Of a stretch of DNA of 64,000 nucleotides, positions 26,603-35,069 are shown one piece after another (positions within the stretch are counted from its first letter, which is position 1; every line of letters begins with the position of its first letter). The notes under the pieces were generated by a model that saw nothing but the letters and a program-made list of their open reading frames with translations, did not search any database and had not been told where the DNA came from. The position numbers were made by a program, and so were the translations under genes. Origin of the DNA: UBA4416 sp943362175. GTDB lineage: Bacteria; Bacteroidota; Bacteroidia; B-17B0; Aurantibacillaceae. Location of the stretch: the NCBI GenBank assembly GCA_943362175.1, contig CALRIU020000017.1, forward strand, positions 1-64,000. The letters run 5' to 3'.

Positions 26603-28053
26603 TTTACCGTTTACCTTATACGATCTGGCTCTTTGTGTTTTCCGTCTCATTGCCGGATGCATTACCGGCACAGGATGCCCATTACTGGACCCGGCAGTTT
26701 GGCCCGAAATCCTGCTTGCTGAGCGGTGCCGTGGTTGGCGGCGTGCGTGATTACAGCGCCAGCTATTATAATGCGGCGGGCCTGGCGATGGGCGATTCGC
26801 TGCATGGGCTCTCCCTCACTTCCAATGCCTATAACCTGGAAAACATCATGCTGAGCAATGCGGCAGGCTCAGGCAAAAACCTGAGTTCAAACAACACGCA
26901 GATCATCCCGCTCATCATTACCGGAAAGCTCCGGTTCAAGCCCATTCCCAAGCTGTCGATCGGCTACTTCCTCATCGAAAAGGAAAAAAGCAGCTTCAAA
27001 TCATCGGCGCGAAACGAGGGCTTTTATAACCTGATCACCGATAGCGTCAGCCCCGGCAATGAAGAATATGTTTCGCAGTACAACATTGATATGAACCTGC
27101 ACGAGATGGTTGCCGGCTTTTCGCTGGGATACCGGCTCAACGAGAATGTGGCTGTAGGCTTTACCAATTACGGGGCTTATCGCCGGCATACGCTGATCAG
27201 CTCGCACGTGGCGCGCCTTGCGCCTACCGATCCCTCTCTCTTCTTTACTTCGGGCTATGCCCGGCTCGAAGACCTGGAATACCAGAATATCCGGACAACG
27301 ATCAAGCTCTCTGCCATGGTGGATTTTAAACGCTTTAAAACAGGACTGACGGTTACCATGCCAAGTATTGATGTATGGGGCAGAGCGGTGGTTGGCCTCG
27401 ATATTTCCTATTCAAATGTTTATTTTGACGGACTGAGCTTTCCGATCAGCATTTTTGCAGACGACAGGCAGGTGCTTAAGAAAACACGCTACCAGGATCC
27501 TTTTTCGGTGGCTTTGGGAACAGAGGTAGAGCTCAGTCCGAAATCGCATCTTTACCTGACGGGCGAATGGTTTGCCCCGGTAAAAAGCTACCTGCTTGTA
27601 CAAGCCGAGCCCAACAGCTTTACGAGACCATCTAATTCGCTGTTCGCGCTCAACAGCGCCGATTACCTGCGGGTGCGCGAATCGCGCAGGAGCACGCTGA
27701 ATATCGCCCTGGGCTATGAACAGATCATCAGCTCCCGCATTTCCTTACTGATGGGCGGACGCACTAATTTTTATTCGCTGGAAACAGATCCAAGCGATGA
27801 GATCAACCTGAACATCTGCAAGTGGAACCTCTTTCATGCGAGCTTCGGCGCTTCTTACAAGCGGAAGAAGTCAACCCTTTTCCTCGGTTTTCTAGGGGCC
27901 TATGGCCGCAAAAATAATCTCCCTCAAATGATCAACATTACCAATCCTACAGCCGACAGCGACTATCCTTTGCAGGGAGAGCTGACCAATACCATGACCG
28001 CGCAGTACAGGTCCTTATCGCTGATGCTGGGATATATTTTTTATATCAAATAG
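26599..28053 (+). CDS. FadL/OMPP1-type outer-membrane barrel protein
   Basis: This 484-residue outer-membrane protein overlaps the patatin gene by 4 nt (ATGA), so the two are translationally coupled. The signal peptide (about 1-24) is followed by YWTRQFGPKSCLLSGAVVGG and VRDYSASYYNAAGLAM, the N-terminal hatch motif typical of FadL-like long-chain fatty-acid channels. The rest alternates glycine-rich and aromatic strands, ending in LSLMLGYIFYIK. FadL proteins import hydrophobic compounds. Pairing with a phospholipase suggests that released fatty acids are taken up, which is inference from position only. Confidence 0.85.
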   Translation: MIYRLPYTIWLFVFSVSLPDALPAQDAHYWTRQFGPKSCLLSGAVVGGVRDYSASYYNAAGLAMGDSLHGLSLTSNAYNLENIMLSNAAGSGKNLSSNNTQIIPLIITGKLRFKPIPKLSIGYFLIEKEKSSFKSSARNEGFYNLITDSVSPGNEEYVSQYNIDMNLHEMVAGFSLGYRLNENVAVGFTNYGAYRRHTLISSHVARLAPTDPSLFFTSGYARLEDLEYQNIRTTIKLSAMVDFKRFKTGLTVTMPSIDVWGRAVVGLDISYSNVYFDGLSFPISIFADDRQVLKKTRYQDPFSVALGTEVELSPKSHLYLTGEWFAPVKSYLLVQAEPNSFTRPSNSLFALNSADYLRVRESRRSTLNIALGYEQIISSRISLLMGGRTNFYSLETDPSDEINLNICKWNLFHASFGASYKRKKSTLFLGFLGAYGRKNNLPQMINITNPTADSDYPLQGELTNTMTAQYRSLSLMLGYIFYIK

Positions 28054-28092
28054 GCTTCCTGCCGTGAGCAGAAAAACCAAACAGGCAATAAA

Positions 28093-28126
28093 AAAGGAAG
28101 GACCAACCATCGTGGATCCTTCCTTT
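28093..28126. terminator. Bidirectional terminator between convergent genes
   Basis: AAAGGAAGGA (28093-28102) pairs with TCCTTCCTTT (28117-28126). A- and T-rich flanks allow termination of both the FadL gene (plus) and the metalloprotease gene (minus). Confidence 0.8.
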
Positions 28127-28154
28127 GTATATGAGCATCTGACAGGGCTCCTGG

Positions 28155-31022
28155 CTAGAACGTCCCCGCTAAGAAAAACTGGGTAAAGGTTGTTTTGCCG
28201 GAATTGTAATAGTCCTTATCCAACAGGAATGAGTTTCGTAAACCAAATGAGAGCGGTAATATATTAATGACGTTCACGTCAAACATGAGCTCGCAGCCAA
28301 CCGAATTCTGGCTGATCGTTTGATTCACGATCTCCCGCTTCACCTGGGCGTAATCACCGAACAGGTTAAGACGAACACGCTTAAAATAAGCCATTCCTAA
28401 AATACCGAAATCAGGATAGACGATCGGGAGCTGATAGTTAGCGCTCAACACATACTCCTCGTCGCCCATGATGACATCGTAACCGCGGGCGTGCTCGAAA
28501 TTATCCAGGTAAATGTAGTTGTTGCTGCGCTGCTCTCTTTTCCAGCGACCGCTGAAGTTAAGGCTATGTGTTTTGCCGATGCCCGGAAAATACAGAATGC
28601 CGGAAGCCATGTAACGCAAGGCATCCGAAGAGCTCACACTCTGGTTCAGGGATACGATGATCTGCTGGCCAAAACGCGGCAGGAACTGCTGGTGGGACCT
28701 CTGGCGAAGATTTGATAAATTGAACTCAGCGGCAACACCCGTAAAATTAAAGGCATTTTTATTGAAGGCAGTATCCTGGTTTTTGTAATCGGAGGTGATG
28801 ATCTGCTGCGGGCTGGCTGACAGGCGGAGCTTGGTTGTGTAAGTGCCGTGCAGCCAGGTTTGAGGAAGCACAAATTCGGCATTGACGATCGTCTCCTGAA
28901 ATTTGATCCCTAAGCGTGTAATGCTGTCACCGTCCGTCATGAGGGGATTCTGGTAAATCTCGGTGGAGCGCTGGTTGGCAATGGCCCCGATCGAAAAAGG
29001 AATATAAAAACGGGCATAGTCGAGTGCTGCGGAAAAGTTATAGGCTTTTTCATTCCGGTTGTATCCGCCGGTAACACGGAGCTGCATATCATTCAAAATG
29101 TTGTCTACCTTGATGGATACGCCCAGGTTATCCAGGCTCGAGTTGATGCCCCAGGTATGCAGTTTAGCGCCTCTGAACACCCCTTTGTATTTTTTCACTT
29201 CAAAGGTGTTTTGCGGAATGCGGTTCAGGGTGACATCGTGCTCAACAGCCGTGGTTTTAATACGGAAAATGCCGTTCATGTCTTCCGGCTCGCGCAGGCT
29301 GATCGTTTTAGCTGATGCCAGATCGATCGTTTGTTTCGTCAGCTGTTCGCCCATCAGATCAAACTCCGACATCATCAGTGTTTTTTCGTCCGGTGAAATA
29401 TTCGGCATATTCACTCCTATCTTCACAGAGCTTAATTGTTTGATCTGCTTGTCGCCCGCCATGGAAACGGCGTACACATTATTAATGCCCGAGTAGCTGG
29501 CCGTATAGTATACCTCATTGTTCCCCACACTGAAGGCTTCGATCACATGATGCGACCAGGGCGTGAGCTCTGTGGTTTGCTTAGAAGCGATATCGTATTT
29601 TAAGATGGCAACCTCCGACACCCGTTTCGCCACAAAAATAATGGCTTGGTCATCCCTGCTCCATTTCGGGTAAACGAGGAAATCATTTTCAGGATTTGGA
29701 ATGCTGTCCATCTCCGCGCCGTTCGTGGGATTGATGAATACGATCTTGTTTTTCAAATTTTCATCGGCTTTCACCGCGACGATCTTATCGCCCGAGCGGG
29801 AGAACTGAGGAGAGAATAGCTTGGAAGCGGTGGTGATCTTGGTGCGCTTGCCGCTCACCAGGTCATAACAGACAATGTCGTTGTAATTGCGGTTCAGCCA
29901 ACGGGAATCTGTTCTGTAGATCGACCAGGCGGCCTTATTGTTATTGACTGACAGAAAGAGCTCGGTCACATTACCAATCGTTGTCAGGCGTTCTTCCTTG
30001 CCATCTTTGATCCTTACCAGGCGCGGAATTTCGTTGTAAGTCGCTTTGATGCAAACAATGCTTCCATCCTCCATCTGGTTAGCCCATTTATAGTACGTCA
30101 CCATGCGCTTTGGGCGTGGCGTTACGGTAGCGGTAGGGATCAGTGTCACATTCTTCAGATCGTTCTCCCATTGTGTTTTCAAGGTGTCATACACTTTACG
30201 GTACATCCGGCGTGTGGAATAACCGGTTTCACGTTTCAAAGCATGGGAGAAAGAATAGATGAGGCCGCGGTAGCCGGCTCCATGGGTCAGCACCTTCTTC
30301 CAGGTATCAGGTCCGTACTCGCTCCGTACCTGGTGCAGCATGGCATAGCCCAGCCGGTAATGATCGGGCATCTGTGATCTGAAAGAGCCGTTACGCGCTT
30401 TCATGTAACGGTAATGCTTATTGTTGTATAAGAGCGCCTTTTGCTCCTGGAAATAAAAAGGAGTTCTTCCCCGCCCCGCTCTCGATAATAAGGTTTCCGT
30501 TTGAACGGCATCCCCTTCGAGGTACCAGTTCGGGATGGCGATGTTGGCCATTAAGAACCATAAGCCCTGCCCGCCAATGATAGAGCCGAACTTCGTAAGG
30601 CCCCGGCGACTATTGGCAAATTGCAAGGCATGGCGGTACTCGTGGAACGACAGTACATCGAGCCACTGAACGGAGCCCAGCTGATTAAGGTTCTGAAAAG
30701 CGGTAGCATAATACTCGCTCCGGTAAGGTGCCAGGGCCACGTAGCCATTGGAGATCACTTGGTTGGTCTGGATCAGCAGGTCAAGGTGCTTACGCTTCTC
30801 TCCAACGGTGACGGCTGCACTATCATGAATAAAATTGATAATATTGGCAACGCGCATGGCCTGCTTTTCATTGCCCTCAGGAAAAATAACCTTTACCGCC
30901 CTTGAATCAATATAGCGCCAGCGTATATCCGAGGGGTTGTTTCCCGGCACCATAACCTGGCCCTGGGAAAGTGATTGAATCGAAGCCAGCACCAAAGCCA
31001 TGTTTAGTAATACTTTTCTCAT
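28155..31022 (-). CDS. Outer-membrane protein with gluzincin-like protease, TolB-like propeller and C-terminal barrel
   Basis: A 955-residue protein with three apparent parts. A signal peptide (1-19) leads into an N-terminal domain of about 280 residues with HEYRH at 127-131 and WYLEGDA with Glu169, the zinc ligands and catalytic Glu of gluzincin proteases (HExxH...E). Residues about 300-580 show repeated beta-propeller signatures (FSRSGDKIVAVKAD, KWSRDDQAIIFVAKR, ISPDEKTLMMSEFD), as in TolB/WD40-like propellers. The C-terminal about 330 residues consist of amphipathic strands ending TFTQFFLAGTF, a beta-barrel signature. No sorting domain is needed for such a protein. Substrate is unknown. 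A consensus promoter is at 31046-31078. Confidence 0.85.
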   Translation of the reverse strand: MRKVLLNMALVLASIQSLSQGQVMVPGNNPSDIRWRYIDSRAVKVIFPEGNEKQAMRVANIINFIHDSAAVTVGEKRKHLDLLIQTNQVISNGYVALAPYRSEYYATAFQNLNQLGSVQWLDVLSFHEYRHALQFANSRRGLTKFGSIIGGQGLWFLMANIAIPNWYLEGDAVQTETLLSRAGRGRTPFYFQEQKALLYNNKHYRYMKARNGSFRSQMPDHYRLGYAMLHQVRSEYGPDTWKKVLTHGAGYRGLIYSFSHALKRETGYSTRRMYRKVYDTLKTQWENDLKNVTLIPTATVTPRPKRMVTYYKWANQMEDGSIVCIKATYNEIPRLVRIKDGKEERLTTIGNVTELFLSVNNNKAAWSIYRTDSRWLNRNYNDIVCYDLVSGKRTKITTASKLFSPQFSRSGDKIVAVKADENLKNKIVFINPTNGAEMDSIPNPENDFLVYPKWSRDDQAIIFVAKRVSEVAILKYDIASKQTTELTPWSHHVIEAFSVGNNEVYYTASYSGINNVYAVSMAGDKQIKQLSSVKIGVNMPNISPDEKTLMMSEFDLMGEQLTKQTIDLASAKTISLREPEDMNGIFRIKTTAVEHDVTLNRIPQNTFEVKKYKGVFRGAKLHTWGINSSLDNLGVSIKVDNILNDMQLRVTGGYNRNEKAYNFSAALDYARFYIPFSIGAIANQRSTEIYQNPLMTDGDSITRLGIKFQETIVNAEFVLPQTWLHGTYTTKLRLSASPQQIITSDYKNQDTAFNKNAFNFTGVAAEFNLSNLRQRSHQQFLPRFGQQIIVSLNQSVSSSDALRYMASGILYFPGIGKTHSLNFSGRWKREQRSNNYIYLDNFEHARGYDVIMGDEEYVLSANYQLPIVYPDFGILGMAYFKRVRLNLFGDYAQVKREIVNQTISQNSVGCELMFDVNVINILPLSFGLRNSFLLDKDYYNSGKTTFTQFFLAGTF

Positions 31023-31045
31023 AGTTTTTTAGTTTAGTGTTTTTT

Positions 31046-31078
31046 CAAATGTATTGATAATACCTTCGCGCCGCCAAA
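31046..31078 (-). promoter_or_regulatory. Promoter of the metalloprotease/propeller gene
   Basis: On the minus strand, TTTG (31078-31075) is followed after 21 bp by TACATTTG (31053-31046). This matches the Bacteroidota consensus TTTG-N19-21-TAnnTTTG. The leader is about 20 nt. Confidence 0.75.
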
Positions 31079-31105
31079 CTCCGCAAATATACAGCTCAGC
31101 AGAAG

Positions 31106-31121
31106 TACGTATTTTTACGTA
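31106..31121. promoter_or_regulatory. Perfect palindrome TACGTA-TTTT-TACGTA
   Basis: Two TACGTA boxes flank TTTT, about 28 bp upstream of the -33 box of the metalloprotease gene. The related element at 24156-24171 makes a shared regulator plausible. Confidence 0.45.
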
Positions 31122-31391
31122 ACAATTAGTCAATATCCGCCATTTCATCTTTACGGCTGAATTCCAAAATCACAGCAAAAACAGACTTTGTAAACGTAAA
31201 TAGCATTTATCGGTCAAAATTGTAAACAGGCAAAATAACCTTAGCCTTACTATTGTCAAATTATTTTTGGACAGACAATCCCTGCGTGAGATGAGAACAA
31301 ATACCATTAAGCATCTGATACTAGTATATGAAATCTCGGTGAAAGGATGAAAAAATGTAACTACCGATCCTGTCGGCAGCTTCGATAAACA

Positions 31392-31417
31392 ATAAAAGCC
31401 GGTTTCCCGGCTTTTAT
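31392..31417 (-). terminator. Intrinsic terminator of the cysteine-rich T9SS gene
   Basis: Arms ATAAAAGCCGG (31392-31402) and CCGGCTTTTAT (31407-31417) with a TTTC loop. Read on the minus strand the stem is followed by TGTTTAT. It lies 56 bp past the gene stop. Confidence 0.85.
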
Positions 31418-31473
31418 CATTCAGCTTCCGGAAATCTACCCGGAGCCGCGTCGTCCTTGTATGTGTACAATCG

Positions 31474-34152
31474 TTATTCCTCATTAACAAGCACCAGCTT
31501 CAGACTGCTCTTGCCTGTAGCCGTTGTTACATTGACCATATAGATTCCTCTTGCTAATTTACCGGCATCGATATCCGAATCAGAACTGAGGTTTGTTCTG
31601 GTAAGCACAACCTTCCCATTCAGGTCGGTGATCTCTACCTGCTCGAATTGCACACCGTGTTGTCCGGAAAAGATCCGGAATACCGACGAGGTAGGATTAG
31701 GCACCAGCGTCAGCTCCTGAGCTGCTTTCGTTCCGGATGTTGTATTTTGCCCTGTTGACGTTGATCTTTCAGCAGTCGAGGTATTACAAACCAGTTCTAT
31801 AATCTGGAAGCAGCAGGGATCGCTTTCTGAATAGATGACATATACCGGATTTTGGATGCCATAAACATTATTGCAGCACAATTCAAGAGTCGCTCCTGTT
31901 TGCTGTTCTACCGCATCTTCGGCATGCCCGTTTAAGAATATTTTCACCTTGGTCTGTTGCAGGCAGGCCGGCAGTGTAACTTCCTGACAGCTCTTATCCG
32001 GCTGCATATAGTATATTTGCTTTGACCTGTCGGCATTAGCTATATCAAATGTTACCGTACATTTTCTACAGTTGACTGCATCGTAATATTCACGGGTTAC
32101 AATACGCGCCGCTCCTCCGTGTGAAGACACAGGCACATAGGATTGTGTTATAAAAGGCCCCATGCTTGTCGCATTCCGAACAGTAGCCTGACATTCCGGA
32201 CAATTGGTCATCTGGTTAACAAAGTACCAGGATTGGTCCGGATCAAAATTAAATTCGCATACTTCAATAAACACATTGCAGCTACTTTCGGTAATCAGTG
32301 GCTCACGCACATCTACGGTTGTTTCGTACAGAATGCAATTTTCGTAGTCTGCGCAGTGAACGGTATAATTACCCAGCGGCAGAACAGGCATGGCGGTGAA
32401 AGGATAGTTATCAGATGCCATAAAGCCATTGGAGCCAACGATTGTATAACTGCTTGTACAAGCGGGGTTATACGTTGCGCCATTTGCACCACAAGGTATA
32501 TGTAAAACCGTAGCGGCAGTTGCCATCATCGTCATAGGAGTCTGAACCACATGGACCGTTTTCACATAGGTCCTGCAATTTTCCAGGTCGACACACTGTA
32601 GGGTATAATCACCGGCCGAGAGCTTGGGCAGCGCAATCATGGTGCTGCCTGAAAATGTAAAACCACCGGGACCGGAAATTTCAAAATCCGGTCCGCAGTA
32701 TGGATTATACACGAGCGTATTAGATCCGCAGGGAATAGATACGGTTTCATCGGGTAAAGATTCAGTCGTCATTGTTTTTCGGATCACATGCAGGATTTTT
32801 GTCATGATAATACACCTTACCGGATCCACACATTTTACCGTATAATCTCCGGGTGGCAATTGTACTCCTGCCGGCGAAGTGCCCGAGAAATTCCCACCGG
32901 TACCGCTTATGGAATAGGTAGATCCACAATTGACAACATAAGGAAACGTATTGACGAAGCTGGTACAGTTAATATAAACCGTTTCATCCGGCGCATACTG
33001 CGATGGCAGAATATTGATCACCTGGCACACTTTTGCACAGCAGACATTGTCTATCTCTCCCGTCATACCGCCCATTACTGTAGCGCAGACCGTATGCTGC
33101 CCGGGTGCAAGATCAGTAAGAGATATGCCACTGCTGTTTCCTGAAGCGGCAACGCCGTCCAGTGTCCATTGCGCGTAATGAATTTCATAATCCTTATCCG
33201 GTACCAAAGAAAAAATGCCTTGCGTACAGTTGAGGATCATGTCGTTCATCGAAACATGTCCCTGGAGGCTACATGGGCAATTTGCAGTAGCCGTTACTAC
33301 CGTTTGCAAGGTACGGGTATAGGTGCCGCAAGGAGAAGTAATGCTGAATTCTGCTTTAACCATCCGCCCCAGATCTTTTGGAAAATACCGGCAATAGCTG
33401 TTGCTGCTGCTTTCAAGAGCATTATCGATGTACCATTTCACATTGCTGTAGGAAACAAGCGGATTTGCCTGCATATCGAGCGACAGGCAAAACTGGTTAC
33501 ATCCATTTCCGGGTGTCGCCTTTATCCGGAACAGGTCCTCGATACAGACCATTTCTACATTATCAAATCCAATGACTTTGGGATGCTCATACGTAAGTCC
33601 GCTAAATGACCCATTTGTATTGGCCCATGCAGGGGTAGATGAGGTGCCGGCCGCATTGGCGGTGAATTTCACTTCGGTGGCTCCCTGTGTGGCCGTGAAG
33701 CAATGGCTAAAACGTTTCCAGGCACAATAATCATTGCCTGTCGGGTTTGCGCTGAAATCGGCATGCGCAAAACGCGTTGGCACCGTTGCACCATTAATTG
33801 CAAGGTCGACACCGGCGTCTATATAACGCGAGTCGTTAGGGCAACCCAGTTCCCATTGAAGCAGGTAGGTCTTTCCGGCAATCGTAGGGACCTGCTGCCT
33901 GAGCCAGCGGCCGTTCCCCCAACCGCAGCCGGTAAGGTCTATCCACTTCTGGCGACCATTGTTGGCAGTCGTTTCATAAGAAGGAGGGCCCGTCATTACT
34001 CCAAAAGCGGAGTTGCAGCTTCCCGAGGTGTACTGCCAGGATAAAAGCCCGCTGTTAAAAGATCCGTCGGTAATAAGATTCTGTGCCTGTATGGCTGTGA
34101 CGACCATACATAAGGCCAGTGTCACTTTTAAAAAAAATGTTCTTTGATTCAT
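31474..34152 (-). CDS. Cysteine-rich secreted protein with N-terminal CBM-like domain and type A T9SS sorting domain
   Basis: An 892-residue exported protein. The signal peptide (1-23) is followed by a domain of about 170 residues with NLITDGSFNSGLLSWQYTSG and LQWELGCPN, the look of the carbohydrate-binding or adhesion modules often seen at the start of secreted Bacteroidota proteins. In the middle, three tandem modules of about 80 residues (about 385-620) each end in a GDYTxxCxD-like stretch: PPGDYTVKCVDPVRC, SAGDYTLQCVDLENC and PLGNYTVHCADYENC, each with further paired cysteines, suggesting disulfide-stabilised folds. The last about 80 residues, with LVPNPTSSVFRIFSG and a RGIYMVNV strand, form the type A sorting domain. 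No catalytic motif was found. Confidence 0.85.
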   Translation of the reverse strand: MNQRTFFLKVTLALCMVVTAIQAQNLITDGSFNSGLLSWQYTSGSCNSAFGVMTGPPSYETTANNGRQKWIDLTGCGWGNGRWLRQQVPTIAGKTYLLQWELGCPNDSRYIDAGVDLAINGATVPTRFAHADFSANPTGNDYCAWKRFSHCFTATQGATEVKFTANAAGTSSTPAWANTNGSFSGLTYEHPKVIGFDNVEMVCIEDLFRIKATPGNGCNQFCLSLDMQANPLVSYSNVKWYIDNALESSSNSYCRYFPKDLGRMVKAEFSITSPCGTYTRTLQTVVTATANCPCSLQGHVSMNDMILNCTQGIFSLVPDKDYEIHYAQWTLDGVAASGNSSGISLTDLAPGQHTVCATVMGGMTGEIDNVCCAKVCQVINILPSQYAPDETVYINCTSFVNTFPYVVNCGSTYSISGTGGNFSGTSPAGVQLPPGDYTVKCVDPVRCIIMTKILHVIRKTMTTESLPDETVSIPCGSNTLVYNPYCGPDFEISGPGGFTFSGSTMIALPKLSAGDYTLQCVDLENCRTYVKTVHVVQTPMTMMATAATVLHIPCGANGATYNPACTSSYTIVGSNGFMASDNYPFTAMPVLPLGNYTVHCADYENCILYETTVDVREPLITESSCNVFIEVCEFNFDPDQSWYFVNQMTNCPECQATVRNATSMGPFITQSYVPVSSHGGAARIVTREYYDAVNCRKCTVTFDIANADRSKQIYYMQPDKSCQEVTLPACLQQTKVKIFLNGHAEDAVEQQTGATLELCCNNVYGIQNPVYVIYSESDPCCFQIIELVCNTSTAERSTSTGQNTTSGTKAAQELTLVPNPTSSVFRIFSGQHGVQFEQVEITDLNGKVVLTRTNLSSDSDIDAGKLARGIYMVNVTTATGKSSLKLVLVNEE

Positions 34153-34339
34153 CGCTGTTTTTATTTTAATGTTTGCCTACTCTGCCAGCTTTTCGGCTTC
34201 CGCTGTGTAGGAGCAAATTTTTAAAAAAACATCCGGAGCAGGGCGGGCATTTTACAAAAGCACACCTTTTCCTTATGAACTGCAGGAATTTTTTGAGGAA
34301 CGGGTTACCTGATTAAAAGCGAATTGCAGCTGCTGAGCT

Positions 34340-35062
34340 TTAACCTAACCAAAGAAAAAAAGATTCTTTATGTGCCTTTGATACAGGGACGTCGCTGCCA
34401 TCTGCCATTCTCAGGATCAGGCCATCGCCTTTGGAATAGCTGACGATGAAATCCTTGTTGATGATGTGTGACTTATGAACCCTGAAAAGATCGGCATCCA
34501 GCTTTTTTTCCACCAGCCCTATATTGATGGAAGAAGTTACCCGTTCACTTCTACCTTTTATGTAAAAATGCGTATAGGCGCCGTCTGCCTCGCACCGGAT
34601 AATATCCTTGTGCCTGATAATGATAAAGCCATGCTGAACGGGCACATGAAACGTGCCGGGTTTATAATCCTTACCGGATGGCAACCTTTTTAATTCGATG
34701 TGCTTTTTGGCTTTGGCAACAGCAGCTATGAGGTGATCTATCCGGATCGGCTTCAATAAATAATCTACCGCGTCGAGGCGAAAGGCATCTACAGCATAGT
34801 CTTTGAAACCTGAGATGAAAATAACGGCGCAGCCTGATACCTGGAGCGTACTTGCCAGATCAATGCCGGTACCATCTTCTGAGTTCAATTGGATGTCTAT
34901 AAAAATCAGTTCAGGCTCTTTTGCCAATACTTCCTTATATCCCGACTCGAAGGTATCAGCACTTGAACAGATGCTAATCTCCGGGCAGTATCTTTCCAGC
35001 AGGTATATCAGGCTGTCACGTGTTTTTAACTCGTCTTCAATAATCACTGTTTTTATCATCAT
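34340..35062 (-). CDS. LytTR-type response regulator (second pair)
   Basis: A 240-residue regulator. The receiver domain has acidic residues ED at 9-10, phosphoacceptor Asp56 in LIFIDIQLN, switch residues in VIFISGF and Lys in DYLLKPI. The C-terminal LytTR domain includes CEADGAYTHFYIKG and FRVHKSHIINKDFI. The gene begins 7 bp after the stop of the kinase gene at 35070. The pair is separate from, and less than 45% alike by eye to, the system at 9192-11933. It lies beside a T9SS gene but its targets are not known. Confidence 0.95.
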   Translation of the reverse strand: MMIKTVIIEDELKTRDSLIYLLERYCPEISICSSADTFESGYKEVLAKEPELIFIDIQLNSEDGTGIDLASTLQVSGCAVIFISGFKDYAVDAFRLDAVDYLLKPIRIDHLIAAVAKAKKHIELKRLPSGKDYKPGTFHVPVQHGFIIIRHKDIIRCEADGAYTHFYIKGRSERVTSSINIGLVEKKLDADLFRVHKSHIINKDFIVSYSKGDGLILRMADGSDVPVSKAHKESFFLWLG

Positions 35063-35069
35063 CCTGGTT

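Larger units (their letters stand above)
31023..31473. other. Intergenic region with promoter, palindrome and terminator
   Basis: The region holds the metalloprotease promoter (31046-31078), the palindrome at 31106-31121 and the terminator at 31392-31417. The remaining DNA, including a minus-strand frame of 106 codons at 31170-31490, has no coding character. Confidence 0.6.

Noticed and set aside
31170..31490. Minus-strand frame of 106 codons
   Set aside because: It overlaps the 3' end of the T9SS gene and spans its terminator, and it has no protein-like composition.
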